From Candidatus Ozemobacteraceae bacterium (GTDB lineage Bacteria > Muiribacteriota > Ozemobacteria > Ozemobacterales > Ozemobacteraceae), in assembly GCA_035373905.1 (NCBI GenBank), contig DAOSOK010000010.1, positions 66,815-130,814 on the forward strand: a DNA stretch of 64,000 nucleotides. Direction: 5' to 3'. A program made the position numbers and the translations under genes. Below are positions 8,650 to 17,568 of the stretch, piece after piece; position 1 is the first letter of the stretch, and every line of letters begins with the position of its first letter. Under the pieces are notes generated by a model. That model saw only the letters and a list, made by a program, of their open reading frames with translations. It was not told the DNA's origin and did no database searches.

Positions 8650-8919
8650 ATGTCCATCACCAAAGAATCCAAAACCCAGGTCATTCACGACTACCAGAAG
8701 ACCGAAAAGGACACGGGCTCGCCCGAGGTCCAGGTGGCCATCCTGACCACCCGCATCAACAACCTCGCCGCCCACTTCGAGAAGAACCCGAAGGATCATC
8801 ATTCCCGCCGCGGTCTGCTCAAGATGATCGGCTCCCGCAAGCGCCATCTCAGCTACCTGCGCGAGAAGGATTACGAGCGCTACCAGACCCTGATCAAGCG
8901 CCTCGGCATCCGCCGCTAA
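8650..8919 (+). CDS. rpsO: 30S ribosomal protein S15
   Basis: 89 residues, exactly the usual length. Diagnostic segments are DTGSPEVQVAILTTRINNLA, the HSRRGLLKMIGSRKRHLSYL block that binds the 16S rRNA three-way junction (split here to HSRRGLL and RKRHLSYL), and the ending LIKRLGIRR. S15 is a primary binder of the small-subunit platform. ATG 8650 follows AAAGGAG. Polynucleotide phosphorylase follows after nine bases, the widespread rpsO-pnp arrangement, and both share the extended -10 promoter at 8562-8573. Confidence 0.98.
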   Translation: MSITKESKTQVIHDYQKTEKDTGSPEVQVAILTTRINNLAAHFEKNPKDHHSRRGLLKMIGSRKRHLSYLREKDYERYQTLIKRLGIRR

Positions 8920-8928
8920 GGAGCATTC

Positions 8929-11136
8929 ATGGATAATCAGGTACAGATAACCGCCTGTTCGCTGCCCAATCAGACCGTTACGTTCGAAACCGGCCTGATG
9001 GCCAACCAGGCTGATGGCGCCGTGGTCGTTCGCGCCGGAGACTCGGTTGTCATCGGAACCGCCGTCGCGAGCAAATCGGTTCGCGAAGGCTGTGACTTCT
9101 TCCCGCTGACGGTCGATTACTTCGAGAAGACCTACGCCGCCGGCCGCATTCCCGGCGGATTCTTCAAGCGCGAAGGCCGCCCGACCGGCAAGGAAATCCT
9201 CACCAGCCGTCTCATCGACCGGCCCCTGCGGCCGCTCTTCCCCGACCACTTCTTCAACGACGTCCAGATCGTCGGCATCGTCCTTTCCTACGATCTCGTC
9301 AACCAGGTCGACATCCTGGCGATGAACGCCGCGAGCTGCGCCCTGCTGATCTCGTCGATCCCGTTCGACAACCCGATCGGGGCCGTGCGCGTCGGCAAGA
9401 TCGACGGCAAGCTGATCCTCAACCCGTCGCCCGCCGATCTCGAGCACAGCACGCTCGAAATGGTCGTCGCCGGCACCGAGCAGGCCATCACGATGGTCGA
9501 GTCCGGCTCCGCCGAAGTGACGGAAGACGAGCTGATCGAGGCCCTCGGTTTCGCCCACGACAACATCAAGAAGCTGGTTGCCTCGATGCGCGACCTCCAG
9601 TCGCGGATTGGCAAGCCCAAGATGGTCGTCGTGCCGCCGGCCCCCGACACAGAACTCGAGCAGCTCGTGCGCGACACGATCTTCGCGGACGTGCGCGACG
9701 CGCTGAACACTGCCGAGAAGACCGCCCGGAAGAACAAGTTCCAGGTCATCGGCGACAAGCTCGAGGCGGCTCTGCAACAGAAATACGGTGAGCAGGCCGG
9801 CGAAAAGGGCAAGCGCGCCCATGCCATCCAGGAAGACATCGTCCAGCGCGAACTGCGCCGGATGATCCTCGAGGAAGGCCGCCGCATCGACGGTCGCGGC
9901 TTGGCCGACATCCGCCCGATCACCTGCGCCGTGGGCTTCCTTCCCCGCACGCACGGCTCGGCGCTGTTCACCCGCGGCCAGACCCAGTCGCTCGGCGTCG
10001 TCACGCTGGGCGCGGCTTCCGACTCGCAGATCATCGACGGCATCGACGAGGAATACAAGAAGCAGTTCCTGCTGCACTACAACTTCCCGCCGTTCTCGAC
10101 CGGTGAATGCAAGCCCATGCGCGGCCCGGGCCGCCGCGAGATCGGCCACGGCGCCCTCGCCGAGCGTGCTCTCGCCCGCGTCATGCCGCCGAAGGACGTG
10201 TTCCCCTACACGGTGCGCGTCGTCAGCGAGATCCTCTCCAGCAACGGAAGCTCTTCGATGGCGTCGGTTTGCTCGGGCGCCCTCTCGATGATGGACGCCG
10301 GCGTTCCGATCAAGGCCCCGGTGGCGGGCATCGCCATGGGCCTGATCAAGGAGAACGACAACTTCAAGGTCCTGTCCGACATTCTCGGCGACGAGGATCA
10401 CTTCGGCGATATGGATTTCAAGGTTGCCGGCACCACCACGGGCGTCACCGCCCTGCAGATGGACATCAAGATCAACGGCGTCACCCTCGAGATCATGAAG
10501 ACCGCGCTCGCTCAGGCAAAGCAGGGCCGCTTGCACATTCTCGAGAAGATGGTGCAGGCGATCGCGAAGCCCCGCGCCTCGCTGTCGGTCTACGCGCCGC
10601 GCATCGAATCGATCGATATCGATCCGGACAAGATCCGCAACCTGATCGGACCCGGCGGAAAGACCATCCGCAAGATCCAGGAAGAGTGCAAAGTCCAGAT
10701 CGACACCGGTGACGACGGCCACGTCACGATCGTCAGCCCTGACCAGGCCGCGATCGAGAAGGCCCTCCACATGGTTCGCCAGATCACCGAAGACGCCGAA
10801 GTGGGCAAAGCCTACACCGGCAAGGTGAAGCGCATCATGAAGTTCGGCGCGTTCGTCGAGATCCTGCCCGGCGTCGAAGGCATGGTTCACATCAGCCAGC
10901 TCGACCACAACCGCGTGAACCAGGTGGAAGACGTCGTGAACATCGGCGACGAAGTCACCGTGAAGGTGATCGAGATCGACTCACAGGGCCGCGTGAACCT
11001 CTCCCGCAAGGCCCTCCTGCCCGAACCGCCCGGCGGCGTCCGCCCGCCCGAGCCCGCCCGCGAACCCCGCGGAGACCGCCCTGACCGCGGAGACCGCGGC
11101 CCCCGCCGCGATCGCGGCGATCGTCGACCCGAGTAA
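8929..11136 (+). CDS. pnp: Polyribonucleotide nucleotidyltransferase (PNPase)
   Basis: 735 residues of the phosphorolytic 3'-5' exoribonuclease of RNA turnover. Two RNase PH domains (about 10-145 and 320-530) flank an all-alpha linker; the second contains the active segments FSTGECKPMRGPGRREIGHG and the SSNGSSSMASVC block. A KH domain (about 555-620, IRNLIGPGGKTIRKI) and an S1 domain (about 625-692, GKVKRIMKFGAFVEILPGVE) follow. The tail after residue 700 is rich in Arg, Gly, Pro and Asp (RGDRPDRGDRGPRRDRGDR), probably disordered and RNA-contacting. ATG 8929 is preceded by TAAGGAG. A strong hairpin ends the operon at 11153-11184. An 842-codon open frame on the other strand is a shadow. Confidence 0.97.
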   Translation: MDNQVQITACSLPNQTVTFETGLMANQADGAVVVRAGDSVVIGTAVASKSVREGCDFFPLTVDYFEKTYAAGRIPGGFFKREGRPTGKEILTSRLIDRPLRPLFPDHFFNDVQIVGIVLSYDLVNQVDILAMNAASCALLISSIPFDNPIGAVRVGKIDGKLILNPSPADLEHSTLEMVVAGTEQAITMVESGSAEVTEDELIEALGFAHDNIKKLVASMRDLQSRIGKPKMVVVPPAPDTELEQLVRDTIFADVRDALNTAEKTARKNKFQVIGDKLEAALQQKYGEQAGEKGKRAHAIQEDIVQRELRRMILEEGRRIDGRGLADIRPITCAVGFLPRTHGSALFTRGQTQSLGVVTLGAASDSQIIDGIDEEYKKQFLLHYNFPPFSTGECKPMRGPGRREIGHGALAERALARVMPPKDVFPYTVRVVSEILSSNGSSSMASVCSGALSMMDAGVPIKAPVAGIAMGLIKENDNFKVLSDILGDEDHFGDMDFKVAGTTTGVTALQMDIKINGVTLEIMKTALAQAKQGRLHILEKMVQAIAKPRASLSVYAPRIESIDIDPDKIRNLIGPGGKTIRKIQEECKVQIDTGDDGHVTIVSPDQAAIEKALHMVRQITEDAEVGKAYTGKVKRIMKFGAFVEILPGVEGMVHISQLDHNRVNQVEDVVNIGDEVTVKVIEIDSQGRVNLSRKALLPEPPGGVRPPEPAREPRGDRPDRGDRGPRRDRGDRRPE

Positions 11137-11152
11137 AAATATCAAATCATAT

Positions 11153-11184
11153 ACAATCCCCGGGGCGTCCGCCCCGGGGATTGT
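11153..11184 (+). terminator. Hairpin after pnp
   Basis: A perfect 14-bp stem (11153-11166 with 11171-11184) around a GTCC loop, starting 17 bases after the pnp stop. There is no clear run of T after it on the plus strand, so it may act as an RNA-end stabiliser as much as a terminator. Bases 11185-11336, before the next gene end, show nothing else recognisable. Confidence 0.6.
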
Positions 11185-11336
11185 CGTATCACGCAGCGGC
11201 TGATCGCGATCCGCTCGCGGCAGACTCTGGAAACACCGCGAAATTCTTCTGCGAATTCCAGAAATGCTTCGTTCCGTTGCGCCGTTGCGGTGGAACCGAA
11301 CGTCTCCGTGACGTTCACGCGCCTTGGGGTTTACGC

Positions 11337-12113
11337 TCAGCCGCTCAACTGGCGGGCGACCTCGAGGTCGTATTCGGCCCGGCGGATCAGCATGTCGCGG
11401 TTTTCTTCCTTGAGGTGCTGGATGGCGAGCGTCTTGACCCGGAGCAGGTGCGTCATCGCCTCCTCCGAACTTATCCAGAGCGGGGCTTCGGGCGGAGCAG
11501 AGCGGGGATACACGCGTCTGATCATCTCCCGGAGGTCTTTCTGGGCCTGGACGAACTTCGTTTTGTACTGGACGTATCCGTCCTTGTTCTTCAGCCGGAA
11601 GTAGCATTCCGACATGCTGTCATACAGTTTCATCCGGTTCTGGAGATCCTTTTCCGGAAGATCCGACAGGATCTCGTTGAACTTGGAAAGGGCCTGGTCG
11701 AATTTGCCGGCGGCATACAGGGCGTTTCCCAACGCGATTTCCGGGTGGTTGATCGCCGCCAGCCGCTTCGCTTCCTCGTAAGCCTCGTCACGCAGAGGGG
11801 CATCGCCCTTGGGCTGCTTCCGCTTCGAAAGGGAGCGGGCCATTCCCTGGTCGAAGGCCGACATGGCCGCTTCGGCCCGGCCCGTGTCCAGGTGCCGTTC
11901 GGCGAGGGCCATCTGGTGGGAAATGGCCGAGGTGGATCGGTATGAGGTTTCAGACGTCCCCTTCGGGGACTTCTTATAGGTCGCGTAATCGACGTAGATA
12001 CGGTCGTGCGAGAAGCGCTTGATGTTCGATTTGAAGATGGTGCTCAGGAAATTGTAGATCAGGAGGAGCAGAACGATCGTCACCACGACGACGGGCCAGC
12101 GTTTCGGTTCCAT
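11337..12113 (-). CDS. Membrane-anchored TPR-like protein of the pseudopilin operon
   Basis: 258 residues. One amino-terminal membrane helix at about 7-26 (PVVVVTIVLLLLIYNFLSTI) is followed by a cytoplasmic or periplasmic helical domain with tetratricopeptide-like pairs at about 68-165 (AERHLDTGRAEAAMSAFDQG, then ALGNALYAAGKFDQALSKFN). It is the last gene of the operon 15788-11337, starting three bases after the pseudopilin gene at 12117. Such anchored TPR proteins commonly scaffold secretion or pilus assembly; here that is inferred from operon membership. No enzymatic motif is present. Confidence 0.75.
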   Translation of the reverse strand: MEPKRWPVVVVTIVLLLLIYNFLSTIFKSNIKRFSHDRIYVDYATYKKSPKGTSETSYRSTSAISHQMALAERHLDTGRAEAAMSAFDQGMARSLSKRKQPKGDAPLRDEAYEEAKRLAAINHPEIALGNALYAAGKFDQALSKFNEILSDLPEKDLQNRMKLYDSMSECYFRLKNKDGYVQYKTKFVQAQKDLREMIRRVYPRSAPPEAPLWISSEEAMTHLLRVKTLAIQHLKEENRDMLIRRAEYDLEVARQLSG

Positions 12114-12116
12114 ATC

Positions 12117-12917
12117 TCAGAACCTGCCGTCCGCGTCGGTGCTGCAGAACGTGCCGGGGTTCATTTCTTCGGCGAGCTTGACGCGGCTGTACAGCTTGGC
12201 CACGATGTCCAGTTCCTCGTCCCGCCGGTCGGAATGGTGCTCGTCGATCCTGCTGTGGACCCGGAGGGTGATGAACGCCGTCGCCGACGCGTTCGCCGCG
12301 TTCGCGGTGTCGACGGGAACGATCTTCACGTAATCGTCTCCGGCCGTCGCGGTCGGATTGAACTCCTGCGCGTACGGTTTGAAAATAAAGTCGGCGATAT
12401 TTTCGAGAACGACTTTTTCCTTCGCTTCGTTTTCGGTGCCGGAATACTGCGAGGCCGGACCCTCGGTGAATGTCGGGGACGCTTCCTGAAACCTCAGTTT
12501 GCCGGGGGTCTGCGTGCGCTTCACCTTGCCGTCGGCGGTCCAGAGATACTCGACCTTCAGCACGTCGATCTGCTGGCGTGCCGGGGGAATGGCTGCTCCG
12601 CCAGCGCTGTCGTCGTAGAAAATGTAATCGAGCGGGGTTCTTGTATATTGAAAACAATACATGCCGAGCTTCTTTTCGGCCGGGTTGACGGCGTAAAACC
12701 GGTAACAGGACGCGACATCGCGGCTGATCTGGTCGAAGAACCAGCGCGCCTCCGACTGCATCTGGCTCATCGAAACGTTGTACCGCATGGTTTCCCGGCC
12801 GCCAAAGTAGATTTTCCACGCGTAGCCCATCAGGAACGTGACGATGACGATCGTCACCATCATCTCCATGAGGGTGAATCCGCGGCGCCCCGGGGCCGTC
12901 GTCTCAGTTCTCGCCAT
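12117..12917 (-). CDS. Type IV pilin-like pseudopilin (GspJ/PilW-like)
   Basis: 266 residues with a textbook prepilin signal: a short basic leader ending RRG, cleavage before F, then FTLMEMMVTIVIVTFLMGYA with E at mature position 5. The large carboxy domain (residues 40-266), with late beta-rich segments and an acidic end, is the size of GspJ or PilW minor pseudopilins. Such proteins cap the pseudopilus in type II secretion or type IV pili. ATG 12917 lies inside the upstream gene (14-base overlap), so translation is coupled. The prepilin peptidase that cuts it is not adjacent; the TadV-like enzyme in this window serves another pilin class. Confidence 0.82.
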   Translation of the reverse strand: MARTETTAPGRRGFTLMEMMVTIVIVTFLMGYAWKIYFGGRETMRYNVSMSQMQSEARWFFDQISRDVASCYRFYAVNPAEKKLGMYCFQYTRTPLDYIFYDDSAGGAAIPPARQQIDVLKVEYLWTADGKVKRTQTPGKLRFQEASPTFTEGPASQYSGTENEAKEKVVLENIADFIFKPYAQEFNPTATAGDDYVKIVPVDTANAANASATAFITLRVHSRIDEHHSDRRDEELDIVAKLYSRVKLAEEMNPGTFCSTDADGRF

Positions 12918-13398
12918 AATTCACCACCACCGTGCCGAACCCGAGGCTGAACGTGCGGTCGGGTTCGCGCCACCGGACTTCCATCTCGATGCGGTATTTC
13001 GTCGGGTTGGCATCATCGTCCGCATTCGCGACGACTTTCGTCTCGAACCGCTCGTAGTAGACCGGCCACGTGATCGAGGAGTCGTCGGACTCGACCATCT
13101 TGCCTTTGACCTGCTTCCAGTCGTGAAACAGGCCGAACGTCGGGGTGTCGAGCTCGCGTCTGACGCCGGCGAAGCCGAGACTTCGGACTTCATCGATGAT
13201 CGTACGCCCGAGACTCTGGGCGATCATCAGGTTCTTCGCCTGGGCCGTCGTCTTGTGACTGCTCTGGAACAGCACAATCAGGGGCAGCATGCCGAACGAG
13301 AAGATGAGGATCGTCATCAGCAGCTCCGGCGTGGAAAACGCCGACCGGGGGAGGAGGCGCGAAATGCCGCGAGTATGGCCGGAAGAAGGGTGGATCAC
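12904..13398 (-). CDS. Minor pseudopilin (GspI/PilV-like), degenerate leader
   Basis: 164 residues from GTG 13398, which overlaps the stop of the upstream gene (GTGA) and follows GGAG. The helix is pilin-like (FSTPELLMTILIFSFGMLPL, residues 21-40) with E at the proper place, but the usual GFTLIE is changed to SAFSTPE: the residue before the cleavage site is Ala rather than Gly. Prepilin peptidases tolerate Ala, so it may still be processed. The small globular domain (to residue 164) suits GspI or PilV. It sits between the GspK/PilX-like and GspJ-like genes, the common order for tip complexes. Confidence 0.72.
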   Translation of the reverse strand: MIHPSSGHTRGISRLLPRSAFSTPELLMTILIFSFGMLPLIVLFQSSHKTTAQAKNLMIAQSLGRTIIDEVRSLGFAGVRRELDTPTFGLFHDWKQVKGKMVESDDSSITWPVYYERFETKVVANADDDANPTKYRIEMEVRWREPDRTFSLGFGTVVVNYGEN

Positions 13399-15788
13399 TG
13401 GGTGGCTCCGGAGAAATGCAGATGCTGGATCCGCGGGCTCATGACGACGACATGGGCTGCGATTTCGTGCGCTTCAGTGTTCGGTTTCGAAGCGCTGTCG
13501 CGCTCCTGGTCCTCCAGGAACTGGTTGATCATCCAGACCTTGGGCGACGTTTCCGTAAAATATAATGGATTGTTTATATCGTGGAACACCCATAGATCGC
13601 CGTCGAGGCGGGACTTCTTCATGAAAAAGTTACAGTAGTTGCCGATGATCGAGTTCACCTTGTCCCGGAGGTCGGGAAGCTTGAGCGTCGTGCTCCATTG
13701 GGCCGGGATGTCTTCCGGGTTCATGCCGCAGTCGCGGAAGTCCTGCTCGCTCATGATCCCGTCGGTGGTGCGGATGCCGGCGAGCGAGAAGACCGACGCT
13801 TCGATTTTCTTCCCCTTCCCCTCGATGATCAATTGGCACTGGTTCAGGTCGGGCAGGGTGCCGTTGCTGTTGAAGGGGTAGTAGACGATCGTCAGGTGAC
13901 TGTCGCTGCGCGTGCCGTCGTTGGCGCGGGCGGCGATGATGTTGCCGCGGATCACCGCCGGCTTGAAATTGTCGCCGACGAAAATCATGCCTTTTCCCTT
14001 GTACACGACGGGACCGAACGTCTCGAACGTGTCGAGCCAGTAGAGCCCGTCGAGAATCCAGAAGCCGTCCTTGTCTTTCGGGATCTCCGCCGTGCTTTTC
14101 AACTTGTGCGTCGCGGCCTTGAAGAAATACTTGAAGTTGGTGGGGTAAAAGTTGCGCAGATCCGAGTCGTTCATCGCCGTCGGGGATTTCGGGTCCTGCG
14201 GCTTGATGACGAGCCCCACGAGAGAGCCGCCGGCGTGCCAGAGCAGTTTGGCCGGCGTGGTGATGTTCCGCCAGGCGCCCACGGCGAGATCCTTCACGCC
14301 GCTCCAGAGCGCATCGAACAGGCCTTCCGCATCGCGGAAGTTCCCGTAGTTGAGGCTGAACTCGGGCATCTCGAGACGCGGGTAGTTGTTGGTCGTGTCG
14401 AGAATGCGAATGCCGGCCGCATTCCGGATGATGAAATGCCGGACTTCGGCATAGATCTTCGTCTGCTCGTCGACGTCGGCGTCGTTGAACAGATTGCGGT
14501 GCTCGATGCGCAGGTCGGGATCGGGATCGGGCCAGGTGTCTTCGATCTGGTTGGGGGCGAACGCCGCCTTGCGGCGCTGCGGAACGTATTTCCAGGGGAA
14601 GCGGCAGAACGGGCCCGCCGGGAAGAACACCTGCTTCTTGCGCGTGCCCCGGATGTACTCTTTCTGGAGCTCGCTGATGCCGGTCGTGAGGAACTTGCCC
14701 AGGTCGGACCAGGTTGTTTTCTCGCGTTGCGGCAAATACCCCTTTTTGTAGGTATTGTATTCGAACAACTGCTTCTCGCTGTCGGACATCGTCTCGAAGT
14801 CTTTCTTCGTATTGTCGAGATTGTTCCACCATGCGTAGTCACGGCCTTCCCAGAGGGCTCGGGCGGGGTAGGCAAGATACGATAGGCCATTATATGTATC
14901 AGAATATTGGAACGCGAGGTTGAACCCGGGCCTGCCGTCCGTGCTCGTCTGGAGGAAGGCGCCGTACATCTCGGCCTTGTCGGTCGAGGCCGGGTTCGTA
15001 TCGGGATTTTCGAGGCCGATCACGGCAGGGCCGTGAATGTAGATACGCGACTGGTAGGGGTGGTTCCAGAGGACGAGCCTGCCGTTTCCGCGGGAAAGGT
15101 CGTTTGCGACCTCGCTCGCGTCGCGCGGATCGACGCCAAGGCAGCTGTACAGAGTGTAGTTGCGGCCGATGGGGCCGACGTTCACGACTTTCATGTCGCG
15201 GGTGATCTGGAACAGGAACCGGCTTTTCTTCAGACCGCTGGTGACGGCGACGGTGACGTCGAACCCGATGCTCAGGTAGAAATCCCGGGTCATCGTGTTG
15301 TCGAACGACTTGTCGGCGCGATCTTTCGGGGTGTAGACGCACTCCGGCTTGGTGAGCGGGCGATGGTCGATCGGGCGGCAGTCTGTGATGCGAGGCTGGA
15401 CCTTCTCGATCTCGAAGCCGGCGCGCGTCATGTGGAGCGAGATCAGCGCGTTCGTCTGCGTGACGTAGTTCTTGAATGGCGGCAGAACGTCGAGCAGTGT
15501 CGGGTTCAGTCCCGTCGAGCCGCCCTTGTCGCGGTAGTCGGAGGTGGACAACTGGCGGAGCAGCGGCCCCTTCTTGCCGTCTTCCGAACCGTCCTTGAAC
15601 AGCCTGTAGAGCTGGACGGTCGCCTCGTCGGCGGCGGCCTCGGCCAGCTGCTGGGCCATCGTCGCATACACCGAAAAAGCCGCTTGGGTGTATTCCGTAC
15701 TGGTCGTCTGCTTGAGAAACAGGCCCATGAAGGCGAGGAGACCGAGAATCAGGACCGCGACGATGTAGGCAAAACCGCGTCGGTTCAT
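13395..15788 (-). CDS. Large PilX/GspK-like pilus-tip protein
   Basis: 797 residues. The amino terminus (MNRRGFAYIVAVLILGLLAF) has the PilX/GspK layout: a two-arginine leader, Gly before Phe, then a membrane helix lacking the usual Glu5, followed by a long helix that continues into QLAEAAADEATVQLYRLF. Tip proteins of the GspK type characteristically lack Glu5. The very large exported part contains a parallel-beta-like region near residues 590-680 (GKGMIFVGDNFKPAVIRGNI) that may fold as a right-handed helix. ATG 15788 follows GGAGGAGATC; an in-frame start 45 bases upstream has no comparable site. It is first in a four-gene operon. Much longer than typical GspK (about 320), so the extra domain may be an adhesin; this is inferred. 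Confidence 0.72.
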   Translation of the reverse strand: MNRRGFAYIVAVLILGLLAFMGLFLKQTTSTEYTQAAFSVYATMAQQLAEAAADEATVQLYRLFKDGSEDGKKGPLLRQLSTSDYRDKGGSTGLNPTLLDVLPPFKNYVTQTNALISLHMTRAGFEIEKVQPRITDCRPIDHRPLTKPECVYTPKDRADKSFDNTMTRDFYLSIGFDVTVAVTSGLKKSRFLFQITRDMKVVNVGPIGRNYTLYSCLGVDPRDASEVANDLSRGNGRLVLWNHPYQSRIYIHGPAVIGLENPDTNPASTDKAEMYGAFLQTSTDGRPGFNLAFQYSDTYNGLSYLAYPARALWEGRDYAWWNNLDNTKKDFETMSDSEKQLFEYNTYKKGYLPQREKTTWSDLGKFLTTGISELQKEYIRGTRKKQVFFPAGPFCRFPWKYVPQRRKAAFAPNQIEDTWPDPDPDLRIEHRNLFNDADVDEQTKIYAEVRHFIIRNAAGIRILDTTNNYPRLEMPEFSLNYGNFRDAEGLFDALWSGVKDLAVGAWRNITTPAKLLWHAGGSLVGLVIKPQDPKSPTAMNDSDLRNFYPTNFKYFFKAATHKLKSTAEIPKDKDGFWILDGLYWLDTFETFGPVVYKGKGMIFVGDNFKPAVIRGNIIAARANDGTRSDSHLTIVYYPFNSNGTLPDLNQCQLIIEGKGKKIEASVFSLAGIRTTDGIMSEQDFRDCGMNPEDIPAQWSTTLKLPDLRDKVNSIIGNYCNFFMKKSRLDGDLWVFHDINNPLYFTETSPKVWMINQFLEDQERDSASKPNTEAHEIAAHVVVMSPRIQHLHFSGATQ

Positions 15789-15846
15789 GATCTCCTCCTT
15801 TCGCCCGCTCCGGAACAGGCCCGCTCTCGACAAGCGTACTCATTCC

Positions 15847-15875
15847 AGTGTATCAGACGCCGGAAAAAGCGTCCA
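15847..15875 (-). promoter_or_regulatory. Probable promoter of the pseudopilin operon
   Basis: On the minus strand TGGACG (15870-15875), 17 bases, then TACACT (15847-15852) with TG one base before the -10 box. The predicted transcript starts near 15840, about 50 bases before the ATG at 15788. Confidence 0.5.
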
Positions 15876-17438
15876 CTATTCCTCTTTCTCGCCGAACACC
15901 TCGGCGGTGAACCGCCACAGCTTCGCATCTGCCGCGAGGCTCTTCCCGTCGGGAGCGAGATGGCTTCCCGGCGGCAGCCCGGCCTTGAGGCACAGATGGT
16001 TCAGGTAGGTGTCGCGGTCCCACCCGTATTCCGTTGGCACTTGCGGCAGCAGGAGGCCGGAGCCGGGGTATTTCCGCAGCAGGAGCCCGTCGCGGCCGAC
16101 CTGAATTTCATCGATGCTGGAGACGGGGATCAGCGGGGAGAGAACGGATATCTCGATGTCGATCTTCGCCAGCTCGCTTGGTTCGACGGCGGGAAACCGC
16201 GGGTCTTCGGTCGCCGCGGCGATCGCCATGTCCTGAATGCCCTGCGAAAGCGGGCTGCGCCCCTCGATCAACCCGATACAGCCGCGCAGTTCGCCGTCGA
16301 TCTTCAACGTGACGAAAACGCCGCATTTTTCGGCGAATCTCGGACTCTTCAGCGTCAGAGGCGGACGGCCTTTCCCGTTCAGGACGGCTTCGAGAGTCGT
16401 TCTCACCGCCGCGAGCGCTTCCTTGTGAAACTCGTTCATCTGATCCTCCGGTTTTCCTGCGTTCTGGGAATCGGTCATCGATGTCTCTGCCTGAGGCGGA
16501 GTCGGTTGCCCCGTCTGCTCCTTCGCCAGGGGGAGTCCGGGCGCCTCGAACACCACGGCGGCATAGCCCACGACCCGTTCCGAACCCGATTCGCGGCTGG
16601 AATCGGTACGTTCGATTACGCGAACCGTCGCGGATGCCGCTTTCATCACCGTAAGAAGGGCCGTGACGCCGTTCAGTCCGCACAACTCCGTCGCGCCCGC
16701 CTCGCAGGCCTCCCGAAGCCCGTCGGGATCAAGGGCCCTGACGGACTCGAGCCCCCGGGAGTCGAGGTGTTCCGCCTCGGCCGCCCCGTGATAATGCGAC
16801 CAGTCGGTCGAGACCACGAGAAGAACGCGTTCCGGGCGACCCGAGAGTCTCTTCACCAGCTCGCGGCCGAGAAGCGAACCGTTCCCCGACGGGCCGCCGA
16901 TGCTGAGAAACACGGAGGGGCGGAGACCGATCGCCTTGACGAGGAAGGGCAGAACGACTTCGATCGAATGCTCCTCGGCATGCTGGTCGGGGTCCGCGAC
17001 GCAGACGCCTGCCTCGAGAAGTTCACGCGATGCGCTGGCGTCTGCAAGAACCGGCCCCAGCGGCGTGTCGAACGCCCCTTCCGGCCACACGGAGATCGTG
17101 GGGCGGCCGGACCGGTGATCCAGCCCAAGGACATACACGCGGTCGAACCGCTGGCCGGCAATCGCCTTGAACGCCTTCGCCGCTGTCGGGCCGGAATACT
17201 GATACCCGGCGTGAGGCGTGATCAGCCCGACGAGCCGGGATGCGGTGGCGACGGGCACGATGTCTCCCGCGTCCCTGAAAAAACCGTCGAGAAGCGTTTC
17301 GAGTTTTGCCGGGTCGCCCGGGTAAAACAGATCCGCCATGGCCGCCGGCCTGACCTGCGCCGGGGCCGCGCAGACGCTCGCTGCCACCATCGCCGTCGCC
17401 AGGAGAAAAACCCGGAACGCTCTCACGCTCTCTGCCAT
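15876..17438 (-). CDS. MEMO-AMMECR1 fusion (AmmeMemoRadiSam system proteins B and A)
   Basis: 520 residues with an amino-terminal export-like hydrophobic segment (FLLATAMVAASVCAAPAQV), then a MEMO domain at about 35-290 (LITPHAGYQYSGP, EEHSIEVVLPFL, STDWSHYH: the metal-ligand histidines of this dioxygenase-like fold) and, after a linker, an AMMECR1 domain at about 340-515 (GVFVTLKIDGELRGCIGLIE). Both domains normally occur with a radical-SAM enzyme; that third partner is not visible here. The function of the system is unknown. ATG 17438 starts the export signal; the upstream in-frame extension crosses a hairpin. The secretion-like start is notable because AMMECR1 proteins are usually cytoplasmic. 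Confidence 0.88.
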   Translation of the reverse strand: MAESVRAFRVFLLATAMVAASVCAAPAQVRPAAMADLFYPGDPAKLETLLDGFFRDAGDIVPVATASRLVGLITPHAGYQYSGPTAAKAFKAIAGQRFDRVYVLGLDHRSGRPTISVWPEGAFDTPLGPVLADASASRELLEAGVCVADPDQHAEEHSIEVVLPFLVKAIGLRPSVFLSIGGPSGNGSLLGRELVKRLSGRPERVLLVVSTDWSHYHGAAEAEHLDSRGLESVRALDPDGLREACEAGATELCGLNGVTALLTVMKAASATVRVIERTDSSRESGSERVVGYAAVVFEAPGLPLAKEQTGQPTPPQAETSMTDSQNAGKPEDQMNEFHKEALAAVRTTLEAVLNGKGRPPLTLKSPRFAEKCGVFVTLKIDGELRGCIGLIEGRSPLSQGIQDMAIAAATEDPRFPAVEPSELAKIDIEISVLSPLIPVSSIDEIQVGRDGLLLRKYPGSGLLLPQVPTEYGWDRDTYLNHLCLKAGLPPGSHLAPDGKSLAADAKLWRFTAEVFGEKEE

Positions 17439-17477
17439 ATCGCTCTTGTTATATAATATCACGTCTGAATATTGCGT

Positions 17478-17503
17478 GCAGGGCGCGTCTCGACGCGCCC
17501 TGC
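17478..17503 (-). terminator. Hairpin after dapF
   Basis: A 12-bp palindromic stem (17478-17489 with 17492-17503) about 66 bases beyond the dapF stop and before the MEMO-AMMECR1 gene. The GGGCGCGTC/GACGCGCCC core resembles the palindromes of the repeat cluster at 49642-49861, so it may be a REP-like unit serving as terminator. Confidence 0.5.
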
Positions 17504-17568
17504 AAACAGCCATGTGCTCTCTCTTTCAAACTTCAGACGTTTCACTTCCACCTGTCTTCACGCCCTGG

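Noticed and set aside
8380..10908. 842-codon open frame opposite pnp
   Set aside because: Pure shadow of PNPase codon bias; starts far from any ribosome site and resembles no protein.
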